Source of the DNA: an uncultured Bacteroidales bacterium
GTDB lineage: Bacteria; Bacteroidota; Bacteroidia; Bacteroidales; UBA1715
Assembly: GCA_937892155.1 (NCBI GenBank)
Contig: CALAUG010000031.1
Location: 62,001 to 126,000 of the forward strand
Direction of reading: 5' to 3'
Length of the DNA stretch: 64,000 nt
The stretch's first letter is position 1. Every line of letters starts with the position of its first letter. This document shows positions 15,980 to 25,653 of the stretch, piece by piece. The notes under the pieces were generated by a model that saw nothing but the letters and a program-made list of their open reading frames with translations, was not told where the DNA came from and ran no database searches. A program made the position numbers and the translations under genes.

Positions 15980-18151
15980 CTACGCATATTCTACAAGACG
16001 TGGTAAGTTTTTAAATAATTGCTTCATTGATGGCAATACGATGTCGGCACCAGATTCCATTAATTCTTTATCTTCTAAGATACCTGTATTTACAGCGACG
16101 GTAAATATATTTGCTGCCACACCAGACTGAACACCCAATGGAGCATTTTCAATCACGACAGCTTCATTCGGCTGTACACCAGCTTTTTCCAAGCCCATTA
16201 AATATGGCTCCGGATTTGGTTTGCCATGCTTAACATCAAATGAAGTTACCATATTGGCTTCCGTGAAGAGATTTGGATAATATTCATTCAGTTGCTCCAA
16301 CAAACTCCTTTGTCCGCTACCAGTAACAAGTATTATCTTTTTACCGAGATTTGCCAACGTATTCAAAATATCCAATGCATACAACATTGGTTTGGGTTGA
16401 TACAAAGACTTAAATATTTCAGCCTTATCCTTGTAGATTTGCTCTATCTCCTCATCTGTCGCTTCACGATGTAATTGTTCGGCAAAAGCAGTGTTAACCG
16501 TTGATTTTCCTGTACGTCCCTCATTTAAATAAACCATACGTTCATCAAATGTAACACCAACATTAGCCAATGCCTGTTTCCAAGCTTTTGCATGATACGG
16601 CATAGAATCAAACAGCACTCCGTCCATATCAAACAAAAATGCTTTAGCTTCAAATACAGAATAACCAGAACGTTTTTTATAAATTTCTACACTTTTATCT
16701 ATCGTCTGTCTTGTCTCATCCATTTGTCGCCTACGTAACCTCATACGGGAAATTCCACCGACGAGCACTAAAATGGTTATTACCGCGCAAATACATGCTA
16801 CCAGAACTTTATTTTGCAAAGCAAATCCTTCCGGAGCGACAATTATATAGGCGCTACACGTCACCGTCATAAACAATGAAGGTATTAACGATATAAAATA
16901 CCAATATTTTTTTCTATGGCGATACCAATATATTGTTATTGCCCATAAGGTAAAAATTGCCATCGTTTGATTCATCCAACCGAAATAACGCCATAGAATG
17001 CTGAAATCCATTGTCAACAACAAACAAGAACAAGCAAACAACGGAATTGAAACTGCCAAACGTTGCCAGATTTTTTTCTGTGAAATGTTGAAAATTTCCG
17101 AAGTCATTAAACGAGCGGAACGAAATGCTGTATCACCCGTAGTAATTGGTGCAGCAACAACGCCCAATATTGCCAATACTCCACCTATACGTCCCATCCA
17201 ATCATTACAAATAAAATTGACAATCACAGCTGGATTACCATTCATTGTCTGTGCTAAATTCTCAGAACTGCCATTTGCGTATTTTATTGCCGCTGCAGCC
17301 CAAACAATAGCGACAAGACCTTCTGCTATCATTGCTCCATAAAACGCAAAACGAGCATATTTCTCATTCTTTAAACAACGTGCCATCATTGGCGTTTGCG
17401 TAGCATGAAAGCCACTTATTGCTCCACAGGCAATCGTAATAAACATAAATGGGAATATGGACAATTTTGCAGGATGATGACTATAAAATGCCTCATTCAA
17501 TTCTGGCATTGCACCTGTATGAGTAAAAATACCGATACCTATACCAAATGCCATTATCAATAAAGCGACGCCAAATAATGGGTAAATTTTCCCTATCAAA
17601 GCATCAATAGGGAGTAATGTCGCCATTAAATAGTATATAAAAATAAGACAACACCAAAATAATTTACTTCCCAAAAAGCCATCTGTTGGAGTTAAACCTT
17701 CGAGCAATCCCGCAGGTGTGGTCACAAACACTGCACCAACCATCACCAACATAACTATTGCGTATATTCTTACAACGAAATGAACCGTATGCCCCATTTC
17801 CTGACCGACAAACTCCGACCACGAGGCGCCGCTACGACGCATGGAAATAATTCCAGAAGTAAAATCATGCATTGCGCCAATAAAAATGCAGCCAAACACA
17901 ATCCACAAATATGCGGCTGGACCGAATAAAACACCGCTAATTGCGCCGAAGATTGGACCTGTTCCTGCAATGTTAAGAAACTGAATAAGAAAAACTTTCC
18001 AAAGTGGCATTGGAATAAAATCTATTCCATCTTGCTTAGTATAAGCCGGAGTCAAACGGCTTTCATCTACGCCAAATGTTCTTTCCACGAATGCGCCATA
18101 TAGTAAATAACCTAATATTAACGCAATAATTGCACAAACAAACGAAACCAT
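15980..18151 (-). CDS. CstA transporter fused to a HAD phosphatase
   Basis: Residues 1 to about 480 are a CstA-family carrier with many membrane helices, including QFLNIAGTGPIFGAISGVLFGPAAYLWIVFG-type motifs; CstA proteins take up pyruvate and/or peptides. After a cytoplasmic linker, residues about 497-723 form a beta-phosphoglucomutase-like HAD hydrolase: nucleophile motif FLFDMDGVLFDS, cap region, motif II LVTGSG, and KHGKPNPEPY plus VIENAPLGVQSG with the Lys and acidic residues. All HAD catalytic positions look intact. It follows a second, unfused CstA by 5 nt and ends the hisB-cstA operon. The HAD substrate is unknown. The reading frame is continuous, so this is not a sequencing merge of two ORFs. 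Confidence 0.88.
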   Translation of the reverse strand: MVSFVCAIIALILGYLLYGAFVERTFGVDESRLTPAYTKQDGIDFIPMPLWKVFLIQFLNIAGTGPIFGAISGVLFGPAAYLWIVFGCIFIGAMHDFTSGIISMRRSGASWSEFVGQEMGHTVHFVVRIYAIVMLVMVGAVFVTTPAGLLEGLTPTDGFLGSKLFWCCLIFIYYLMATLLPIDALIGKIYPLFGVALLIMAFGIGIGIFTHTGAMPELNEAFYSHHPAKLSIFPFMFITIACGAISGFHATQTPMMARCLKNEKYARFAFYGAMIAEGLVAIVWAAAAIKYANGSSENLAQTMNGNPAVIVNFICNDWMGRIGGVLAILGVVAAPITTGDTAFRSARLMTSEIFNISQKKIWQRLAVSIPLFACSCLLLTMDFSILWRYFGWMNQTMAIFTLWAITIYWYRHRKKYWYFISLIPSLFMTVTCSAYIIVAPEGFALQNKVLVACICAVITILVLVGGISRMRLRRRQMDETRQTIDKSVEIYKKRSGYSVFEAKAFLFDMDGVLFDSMPYHAKAWKQALANVGVTFDERMVYLNEGRTGKSTVNTAFAEQLHREATDEEIEQIYKDKAEIFKSLYQPKPMLYALDILNTLANLGKKIILVTGSGQRSLLEQLNEYYPNLFTEANMVTSFDVKHGKPNPEPYLMGLEKAGVQPNEAVVIENAPLGVQSGVAANIFTVAVNTGILEDKELMESGADIVLPSMKQLFKNLPRLVEYA

Positions 18152-18156
18152 TTTTA

Positions 18157-19629
18157 TTATTTTTCAACCTCTATTGAACCATATTCAAAATCTGGCGACA
18201 AAGATAATTCATTCCTACGTGTTTTCATTCTAGAAAGACCACCGAGACTTACCAATACCGTTACCAGAGTTGTTATACCATACACTACATAATTGTTTTG
18301 AACATGAAAACCTTCAGGAGCAACCAATATGTACGTACTACAGATTATTGTCATAAAAATTGCCGGAAACAACGAAAACCAAAACTGGCGTTTATGACTA
18401 TATAAATAAACAGTTATAGTCCAAAGGGTGAAAACGACGAACATTTGATTAAGCCAACCAAAATAACGCCATAGAACACTAAAATCAATAGACAATAATA
18501 AGCAAGAACAAGCAAACAACGGAATAGATATAAGTATTCTTTTCCATATCTTATTCTGAGGAATATGTAAGATTTCCGATGCGTGCAAACGTGCTGAGCG
18601 AAAAGCTGTATCACCTGATGTAATTGGAGCCGCTACAACACCCAAGACTGCCAAGATTGCCCCCACTCTCCCCATCCAGTCATTACAGACAAAATTTACC
18701 ACAACCGCAGGATTTCCATTCATTATCTGCGATAAATTTTCGCTACTTCCATTAGCATATTTTATAGCTGCAGCAGCCCATATTAGAGCAACTACTCCTT
18801 CCGTTATCATTGCACCATAAAAAACGGGACGAGCATATTTTTCATTTTCAATACAACGAGCCATCATTGGCGTTTGGGTCGCATGAAAACCACTTACAGC
18901 ACCACACGCTATTGTTATAAACAGAAACGGGAAAATTGGCAAGCCCTCTGGATGATGAGAATAAAACGCTTCTGTTACTTCAGGCATCGCACCTTCTTCC
19001 GTACAAATTCCAAATCCCACGCCCAATGCCATCACCAGCAAAGCCAAGCCAAATAACGGATACAACTTTCCAATCAAAGTGTCAATTGGTAACAACGTTG
19101 CCAGCAAATAGTAAATAAAAATAATTAAACACCAAAAATTTCTTCCACCGAAGAAACCATTTGTTGGAGTCAATCCTTCCAATAAACCTGCGGGAGTTGT
19201 TACGAAAACCGTACCTACGAGTATGAGAGTAAAAATTGCATATACACGAATAATTTGATGTACCGCCCCTCCTAATTCCTGACCGACAAATTCTGTAACC
19301 GAAGCACCACCACGGCGGACAGATATTAATCCTGACATAAAATCGTGCATAGCACCAATCAAAACACATCCAAACACAATCCATAAATAGGCTGCAGGGC
19401 CAAATAAAACACCAGCAATTGCACCGAAAATTGGTCCTGTGCCGGCAATATTTAGAAATTGTATTAAATAAACCTTCCAAGCTGGCAATGGCATATAATC
19501 AACTCCGTCCTGTTGCGAATATGCAGGAGTAGTACGATTCTTATCAATTCCAACTTTTTTTTGGAGATAGTAGCTGAATAGCCATCCCCCAACCAACAAC
19601 GCAATTAAAGCAACTATAAACGATATCAT
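18157..19629 (-). CDS. cstA: CstA-family carbon starvation transporter
   Basis: This 490-residue inner-membrane protein is a close paralogue of the CstA half of the next gene; both share AGTGPIFGAI, RRGGAS/RRSGAS, TPAGLLEGLTPT, TQTPMMARC and ITSGDTAFRSAR/ITTGDTAFRSAR. E. coli CstA and BtsT import pyruvate and CstA has been linked to peptide use. This is the short form, versus about 700 aa in E. coli. The start codon overlaps the hisB stop by one base (TAATG), implying translational coupling. The tandem arrangement indicates a local duplication. Confidence 0.92.
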   Translation of the reverse strand: MISFIVALIALLVGGWLFSYYLQKKVGIDKNRTTPAYSQQDGVDYMPLPAWKVYLIQFLNIAGTGPIFGAIAGVLFGPAAYLWIVFGCVLIGAMHDFMSGLISVRRGGASVTEFVGQELGGAVHQIIRVYAIFTLILVGTVFVTTPAGLLEGLTPTNGFFGGRNFWCLIIFIYYLLATLLPIDTLIGKLYPLFGLALLVMALGVGFGICTEEGAMPEVTEAFYSHHPEGLPIFPFLFITIACGAVSGFHATQTPMMARCIENEKYARPVFYGAMITEGVVALIWAAAAIKYANGSSENLSQIMNGNPAVVVNFVCNDWMGRVGAILAVLGVVAAPITSGDTAFRSARLHASEILHIPQNKIWKRILISIPLFACSCLLLSIDFSVLWRYFGWLNQMFVVFTLWTITVYLYSHKRQFWFSLFPAIFMTIICSTYILVAPEGFHVQNNYVVYGITTLVTVLVSLGGLSRMKTRRNELSLSPDFEYGSIEVEK

Positions 19630-20741
19630 TACAACAACCCTTTTGTACTTGGCAACAACTGATTATTCAAACTACGGGAAACAGCCATTTTGATAGACTT
19701 TGCCCATGCCTTAAATATAGCTTCTATCTTGTGATGCTCATTATCACCTTGAACCGATATATTTAAATTACATTTTGCCGCATCGCTAAACGACTTAAAA
19801 AAGTGATACAGCATTTCAGTTGGAAGTTCTCCAACCTTTTCACGTTTGAATTCCACATTCCATATCAACCACGGACGGCCTGAAAAATCTATGGCAACCT
19901 GAGCCAAAGAGTCATCCATAGGCAACAAAAAGCCATAGCGCTCAATACGTTGTTTTTTTCCAAGAGCTTGCAAAAAAGCTTCACCCAACGCTATACCTGT
20001 GTCTTCAATGGTATGGTGCTCATCAACGTGTAAGTCTCCCTGCACCTTAATCTTCAAATCGCAGTTTGAATGTCGGGCTAATTGTTCCAGCATATGGTCA
20101 AAGAAACCTATTCCCGTAGAAATTTCAGACTTTCCACGACCATCAAGCAACAACTCTATGTCAATTTTTGTCTCATTTGTATTTCTAACAACATGAGCTG
20201 AACGCAAAGGGAATGTCAAACGTTGAGCAATTTCAGTCCACGAATCAGCCACTAATTCGCACGAATCTGGCAACTCCGATTCAACGAGATGATTTCCACG
20301 TATAATTAACGATTTGCAACCTAAATTTACTGCCAGTTGAGCATCGGTGTTTCGGTCCCCGATAACATAGGAATGTGCCAAATCATAATCACCTGTGACA
20401 TATTTGCCCAACAATGCGATTCCCGGCTTACGGGTTGGTTTATTCTCATATTCAAACGTTTCATCTATAATCATATCGGCGAACTCAACCCCCTCTCCCT
20501 TTAATATTGATAACATTTTGTTGTGAACAGGCCAAAACGTATCTTCAGGAAATGATTCCGTTCCCAAACCGTCTTGATTCGTCACCATCACCAACTCATA
20601 GTCTGTATATTCACTAATTGCCTTCAACGAAGAAATCGCAAATGGAAGGAATTCAAATTTTGCGAACGAATCTATTTGTTCATCTTCTATAGGTTCTTGC
20701 AACAACGTACCGTCACGATCTATAAAAAGCGCTTTCCGCAT
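19629..20741 (-). CDS. hisB: Bifunctional HisB (histidinol-phosphatase / IGP dehydratase)
   Basis: HisB catalyses two steps of histidine synthesis. The N-terminal HAD phosphatase has the nucleophile motif FIDRDGTLL, MVTNQDGLGT and SYVIGDRNTDAQLA. The C-terminal dehydratase has STGIGFFDHMLEQLARH, DEHHTIEDTGIALGEA, GRPWL and DNEHHKIEAIFKAWAK, with the metal-binding His clusters. The zinc-binding Cys/His set of E. coli HisB-N is absent: the loop reads DETFEYENKPTRKPG. I chose the ATG at 20741 (MRKALFIDRDG), about 370 aa; an upstream in-frame GTG at 20804 would add 21 residues not seen in homologues. It heads an operon with two CstA transporters. Confidence 0.93.
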   Translation of the reverse strand: MRKALFIDRDGTLLQEPIEDEQIDSFAKFEFLPFAISSLKAISEYTDYELVMVTNQDGLGTESFPEDTFWPVHNKMLSILKGEGVEFADMIIDETFEYENKPTRKPGIALLGKYVTGDYDLAHSYVIGDRNTDAQLAVNLGCKSLIIRGNHLVESELPDSCELVADSWTEIAQRLTFPLRSAHVVRNTNETKIDIELLLDGRGKSEISTGIGFFDHMLEQLARHSNCDLKIKVQGDLHVDEHHTIEDTGIALGEAFLQALGKKQRIERYGFLLPMDDSLAQVAIDFSGRPWLIWNVEFKREKVGELPTEMLYHFFKSFSDAAKCNLNISVQGDNEHHKIEAIFKAWAKSIKMAVSRSLNNQLLPSTKGLL

Positions 20742-20815
20742 ACCGTTTTTACTATAAATATTACACTTTTGATTCCCACGATTTAAGCAACGTAAACGAA
20801 TCACATATTACATTG

Positions 20816-20823
20816 CAAATGTA
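20816..20823 (-). promoter_or_regulatory. Candidate -7 box for the hisB operon
   Basis: TACATTTG reads on the minus strand at 20823-20816. The implied transcription start near 20809 leaves a leader of about 68 nt before the preferred hisB start. No TTG is found at the ideal spacing. Confidence 0.45.
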
Positions 20824-20892
20824 ACATTTTATGAGAAAACAGTGCTAATCAACTACTAAAAATCGACCATTAAACCCTCGTACGGTTAAAGC

Positions 20893-21948
20893 CTATCTCG
20901 GTGCGACAAACACAGCTTTACCATTGGTTGTTGCGCAAAAAATAGTTCCGTCATCCATCACAATCGGAGAAGAAAAAATCTTTCCTCCTAGCTGAACCGT
21001 ATCCACCAACTTTCCTTGACTCGTTATGAAATACAAATTACCATCATACGACCCAACGACGGCCATATCGCCATAAATACAAGCCGAGGAAACAACCCGT
21101 TTACCAGTTTCGACACTTGCTATCTTTTCACCAAATTCATTTAAGACATAGATATGTTTATCAAAAGAGCCGCATATAATATTTCCATTGGCAAATTGTT
21201 TGGGAGAAGCATGAATCTTCCCTTTTGTCTGATATTTCCAAAGCAAATTTCCCAACGAAGAAACTGCATACAAATTATTATCGTACGATCCAATCACAAT
21301 AGTGGTATCGGACAACGGCAAAGCCTTTGAATGCATAATCCAACCTTTGGTTTTGTACGTAGATATACGTTTCCCTTCATCATCAAAGAAATAAATATTT
21401 TTGTCATTACTACCTATGCAAACTGCCCCATTCCCAAGTACGGTTGGACTACCATGGGTCAATTTCCTTGTCTTAGCAGTAAATATACTATCAGTTGCGA
21501 GGTTATAATAGCGTAAACCTTTATATCCGACACCAAACACAATCCAATCATGATTAAGTTGTTCCGGATTCGTATAAATTCTTCCCTTTGGACGTATTTT
21601 TTTCTGCAAAACTCCCTGTTGATTAAAGAAATAAAAATTTCCATCGTATGAACCAATTGCAACCAAAGAATCATACACAATCGACGGCGTTGCATGCACC
21701 CAAAACTTCGTATGATATTGAGAAGCAACGATTGGTTTCGACTGCGTACTTTCGTCACATTGGAGGAAATAAATAGAACGCTTATGGGTAGCAATTACTA
21801 CACGATTATCATCAGTTTTTATAGGTGTAGAATAAGCCGCACCCTTTATCATAATTGTTTTATTTTCAGAAATATTGCTTACACCTTGTGCAACACACAA
21901 AATAGGATATACAAGCAAACAAGCAGCAATAAAAATTTTGTTCTTCAT
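20893..21948 (-). CDS. Secreted PQQ-like beta-propeller protein
   Basis: This 351-residue protein has a signal peptide (cleavage after ILCVAQ) and about seven repeats ending in a pattern like SYDGNFYFFNQQG, SNDKNIYFFDDEG, SYDNNLYAVSSLG, SFDKHIYVLNEFG and SYDGNLYFITSQG. Each blade has a GS-x-D-x-(N/H)-(L/I/F)-Y core, typical of PQQ-like/BamB-type propellers. No catalytic residues stand out, and the role may be binding or scaffolding at the envelope. It lies between hisB and the divergent GH9 gene, and has its own -7 box. Functional link to GH9 is speculative. Confidence 0.75.
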   Translation of the reverse strand: MKNKIFIAACLLVYPILCVAQGVSNISENKTIMIKGAAYSTPIKTDDNRVVIATHKRSIYFLQCDESTQSKPIVASQYHTKFWVHATPSIVYDSLVAIGSYDGNFYFFNQQGVLQKKIRPKGRIYTNPEQLNHDWIVFGVGYKGLRYYNLATDSIFTAKTRKLTHGSPTVLGNGAVCIGSNDKNIYFFDDEGKRISTYKTKGWIMHSKALPLSDTTIVIGSYDNNLYAVSSLGNLLWKYQTKGKIHASPKQFANGNIICGSFDKHIYVLNEFGEKIASVETGKRVVSSACIYGDMAVVGSYDGNLYFITSQGKLVDTVQLGGKIFSSPIVMDDGTIFCATTNGKAVFVAPR

Positions 21949-21970
21949 ACAACCACCAACCTAAGTTTTA

Positions 21971-21978
21971 CAAAAATA
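21971..21978 (-). promoter_or_regulatory. Candidate -7 box for the propeller gene
   Basis: TATTTTTG reads on the minus strand at 21978-21971, 22 nt upstream of the start codon. A -33 TTG at ideal spacing is missing. Confidence 0.4.
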
Positions 21979-22151
21979 AGAAAATAAGCGAGATTGTACA
22001 GCAACTCAGTAAATTCACACAAACCGAAAGAAAGTATTAAAACTTTGCATCTATTTAGCAAAAAACAAGTAACTTTATGACGAATTTATACATGGTATAT
22101 TTTCACAATGCGTTATTTGTTAAACATTGATATAGAAGAATTTACACAGAT

Positions 22152-25100
22152 ATGAAACGACATACAATACTTTCAGTTTTATTTCTACTATCGGCATATT
22201 TTGCAATTGGTCAGACATTTACTGCTGAATATTACAAAAAAGCCTTGTGGATGACGACACGATTTTATGGTGCTCAACGATCAGGGAATGGGCATAATTG
22301 GTTAATCGCGGACCATGAGCCAACCAAAGTTGCGGATAATCTTACTGGTAATTTAAAAAATTTTGTAAAAGGACAGGATTTTGTAAAAGATGCCGATGGT
22401 TCTTACGATTTAACAGGAGGGTGGTTTGATTGTGGTGACAACGCGAAATTTGGTCAAACGGAATTTTATTCGGGCTATATGTTATCACTTGCATATTCAG
22501 AATTTCCAGATGGTTTTGACGATTACTATTCACAAGATTATATTGGTTATCGTACAGCAAAAGATTATTCTTGGGAAGGAGGTAAAGGAGTTCCTAACGG
22601 AATTCCTGACATACTTGACGAATTAAAATATGCCACAGATTTTTTTATGAAATGTATTCGTGATAAAAGCACATTTTATTATGAAGTTGGTAACGATGGG
22701 TATGATCATGCAATATGGTGTACATCACCAGTAAAAGCTACATTAAGTCGGGCGCAAGGTGGAGAAGCAGATGGTTCACGACCAGTACAAAAGAAAAGTG
22801 GTTCTACAACATCTATGACCTCGCTTTGTGGTGCAACATTAGCTAATATGGCACGATGTTACAAAAAATTTGATCCTGATTATGCTGCACAATGTTTGTC
22901 AAAAGCTATAGTCGCGTATGAATATGTAACTAGCACTACAAAAGGTAATACTGCATGTTCAAATGCAAGTATTTATCCTGCGAAATCAAAATACGAACCA
23001 GACCTTGTTATTCTTTGTATGGAACTATACCGTGCGACAGGTAATAAAACATATTTAACTGCAGCACAAGGTTATTCTTCTTGGATGGCAAGCGAGGGAG
23101 GATACAACCATTATTACACTTTATGTTACAACAATACAGAAGATCTTGCTTGTTACTTAATGGCTGTATATGGTGCTGGAGAGCAACAAGTAAATGCGAA
23201 AAAAGCAATGGATTTTTATATAAAATTATATAAGCCATCATCAGGATTCATTTTAAATGTAAAACATGGAGATTGGGGAGAACTTCGTTTTCCTGCAAAT
23301 CAAGCCTTTCTGTATGGCTTATACGAAAAACATATTAATAAAAATGGAACTACAATAAACCCATACTCGGCAGGAACCGTTGATTATATATTAGGTGATA
23401 ATAGCAAGAATTTTTCATTCGTTGTTGGTTTAGGTAATAGTAGTCCAGAATGGCCACATCACCGAAATTATTATCACTTGGACAATAATAGTGAAAATAA
23501 CTTGGCAAAGGTAACAGATCCTTTGAACGGAGTTAAAGGATTACGACAACTTGGTTATATGGTTGGTGGAAAACTTAACCCAGGTTCCTATTCTGATGAT
23601 GAAAAATCATACACTTCATCTGAAGGAGGAATTGACTACAACGCTGGGTTGGTTGGCGCTATTGCCTATATCAACTCAGTGAAATCGCCAGTTGACACAA
23701 ATAAATTTGGTCACCCAACACCTGATTTGGGTGGAGAAAAAACTCTTTGTGGTACTGGTTCGGTAACAATCAAAGCAACGGTTGATTTATCAAATCTTGA
23801 ACCAGGAGAATCTGTTTCTTACAAATGGTATAATGGAAACACTCTCATGTCTGCAAATAACGGAAAAACAAGTATCACTGTAACTGCTGCTGGAACATAT
23901 ACTTGCGAATTAACAAGTAATACTGGTTGGTCAACCAAAGGTTCTGTTGATGTTACTGCCACACTGCCTGATGTAAGTTTAGGAGAAGACAAGGCTCTCT
24001 GTAAAGAAACTTCGGCAACATTTGCAACAGAGGTTGAGGGTGAAGGCATTTCTTACGTATGGGCAAAAGATGGCAAGACAATTGCTGGAGCAACTTCAAA
24101 GTCATATACTGCCTATACAAGCGGAACATACAAATTAACAATCAGTGCTTCGGGATGTACAAGCAAGTCCGATGAAGTGATTGTAACTTCTCAACTTCCA
24201 GAAGTTATTGGCGATACAATCTGCTCTGCAGGTACAGTCAATCTTTCTGTAAAAACAAGTGGTGAGTACGAATGGTATAATGTGGCGGAGGAGGGTACAG
24301 CGTTAGCAAGTGGTACAACATATAGCCCGTCTATAACGAAATCAACAACATATTATGTACAAGATGCTAGTTCCATTAATACAACTGCTGGACCATCATA
24401 TAACAATCTTCAAGGTAATCGAACTTATGGAAATAATTATGTCCAAGTTACTGCAAAAAGTGCTGTTACTATAACGGAAGTATCCGCTGTCGTTGGTAGT
24501 GTTTATTATGCGAGTGCACAATCGTTGACTTTAACCATTAATAATAAAGATTATAAATCAAAGACAGTTCAATTATCAAACGCAGGAAAATATACATTTT
24601 CTTTTGAAAGTAATCCTATTGTCCTAGCTGCAGGATCATACAAAATAGATATAAAATATGATAATGCGGCTTGTTCATGGTTTACAAATTGTGATTATAA
24701 CTCGTTCCAACATACCGACATCTTAACATTTTCTAAAGGAAGTGAAGGTGATTATGCATATCCTGGATTATATGACTGGAAAGTATTTGCAGGTTCTACT
24801 TGTGCAAGAACTCCTGTTTTTGCCGTTATCGATCCAAATGGAGATTGTGGCGACACAGAAGCTCCTACTACACCAGGAACTATCACTGTAAACAACATAA
24901 CGACAAATTCTGCTGACATTTCTTGGGTAAAATCAACAGATAATACCGCTGTTACTGGTTATGATGTGTATGTGAATGGAACTTTGTATCAAACAGTTAC
25001 AACGAATAGTTTGAGCGTTTCTGATTTAACCGAAAATACAGAATATATTGTTAAAGTTCGTGCCTTTGATGCTGCAGGAAACACTTCCGATTTTAGTAGC

Positions 25101-25583
25101 GAAAAATCATTTACAACAGAAAAATCAACTTCAACACAAACAATTTCATTGGTTACTGGTTGGAATCTTATTTCATTCTATGTCTTGCCTGATGATGCAA
25201 GTGTTGTAAATGTATTAGGTAGCAACATCAGCAAGGTTTCTATTGTGAAAAACAATGATGGATTCTACAAGCCAGGTAAAGATGCACAATTGCAAAGTTT
25301 AACGGAATTCAAGTTTGGTGATGCATATTTAGTAAAAGCGACATCGGCTTTCAATTTGACCCTTGAAGGTGCAGAAGCAACGTCAACAACAATATCATTG
25401 AAATCTGGTTGGAATTTACTCGGTTATCCCAAAGCAACTGAAGCAAATGCTTCTACTGCTTTATCATCAATTTCAACAAAATATACAACTTTGAAGGATT
25501 TATCTTCAAATCAAACAAAGTTGACTCCAGGTAAGGGATACTACATTAAGATGAATTCTGACGCGACGATAACTATAGAATAA
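22152..25583 (+). CDS. Multimodular GH9 endoglucanase, secreted
   Basis: This 1143-residue enzyme would hydrolyse cellulose or related beta-1,4-glucans outside the cell. After a signal peptide (about 1-21), the GH9 domain spans about 22-510. It shows GGWFDCGDNAKFG (89-101) with catalytic Asp93 and Asp96, the substrate motif VVGLGNSSPEWPHHR (about 425), and the general acid Glu in SSEGGIDYNAG (about 490). Three Ig-like modules follow (about 523-745; KWYNG and EWYN strands), an unassigned beta region (about 745-895), an FN3 module (about 903-990) and a C-terminal pair of GWNL modules (GWNLISFYV and GWNLLGYP). No typical T9SS type A ending is visible. The 203-nt gap upstream holds no exact TAnnTTTG box. 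A terminator follows. Confidence 0.92.
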   Translation: MKRHTILSVLFLLSAYFAIGQTFTAEYYKKALWMTTRFYGAQRSGNGHNWLIADHEPTKVADNLTGNLKNFVKGQDFVKDADGSYDLTGGWFDCGDNAKFGQTEFYSGYMLSLAYSEFPDGFDDYYSQDYIGYRTAKDYSWEGGKGVPNGIPDILDELKYATDFFMKCIRDKSTFYYEVGNDGYDHAIWCTSPVKATLSRAQGGEADGSRPVQKKSGSTTSMTSLCGATLANMARCYKKFDPDYAAQCLSKAIVAYEYVTSTTKGNTACSNASIYPAKSKYEPDLVILCMELYRATGNKTYLTAAQGYSSWMASEGGYNHYYTLCYNNTEDLACYLMAVYGAGEQQVNAKKAMDFYIKLYKPSSGFILNVKHGDWGELRFPANQAFLYGLYEKHINKNGTTINPYSAGTVDYILGDNSKNFSFVVGLGNSSPEWPHHRNYYHLDNNSENNLAKVTDPLNGVKGLRQLGYMVGGKLNPGSYSDDEKSYTSSEGGIDYNAGLVGAIAYINSVKSPVDTNKFGHPTPDLGGEKTLCGTGSVTIKATVDLSNLEPGESVSYKWYNGNTLMSANNGKTSITVTAAGTYTCELTSNTGWSTKGSVDVTATLPDVSLGEDKALCKETSATFATEVEGEGISYVWAKDGKTIAGATSKSYTAYTSGTYKLTISASGCTSKSDEVIVTSQLPEVIGDTICSAGTVNLSVKTSGEYEWYNVAEEGTALASGTTYSPSITKSTTYYVQDASSINTTAGPSYNNLQGNRTYGNNYVQVTAKSAVTITEVSAVVGSVYYASAQSLTLTINNKDYKSKTVQLSNAGKYTFSFESNPIVLAAGSYKIDIKYDNAACSWFTNCDYNSFQHTDILTFSKGSEGDYAYPGLYDWKVFAGSTCARTPVFAVIDPNGDCGDTEAPTTPGTITVNNITTNSADISWVKSTDNTAVTGYDVYVNGTLYQTVTTNSLSVSDLTENTEYIVKVRAFDAAGNTSDFSSEKSFTTEKSTSTQTISLVTGWNLISFYVLPDDASVVNVLGSNISKVSIVKNNDGFYKPGKDAQLQSLTEFKFGDAYLVKATSAFNLTLEGAEATSTTISLKSGWNLLGYPKATEANASTALSSISTKYTTLKDLSSNQTKLTPGKGYYIKMNSDATITIE

Positions 25584-25602
25584 CGCACTATATACTATTA
25601 AC

Positions 25603-25637
25603 AAAAAAGGTCGGAAGCAATGCTCCCGACCTTTTTT
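25603..25637. terminator. Bidirectional terminator between GH9 and hisA
   Basis: AAAAAAGGTCGG pairs with CCGACCTTTTTT, with a smaller AGCA/TGCT stem on top. It lies downstream of both convergent genes and has A- and T-tracts on both sides. Confidence 0.88.
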
Positions 25638-25653
25638 ATTTTAAGTAAACTAA

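Noticed and set aside
20742..20804. GTG-started N-terminal extension of HisB
   Set aside because: The 21 extra residues have no counterpart in HisB, and the implied transcription start lies only about 5 nt before the GTG.
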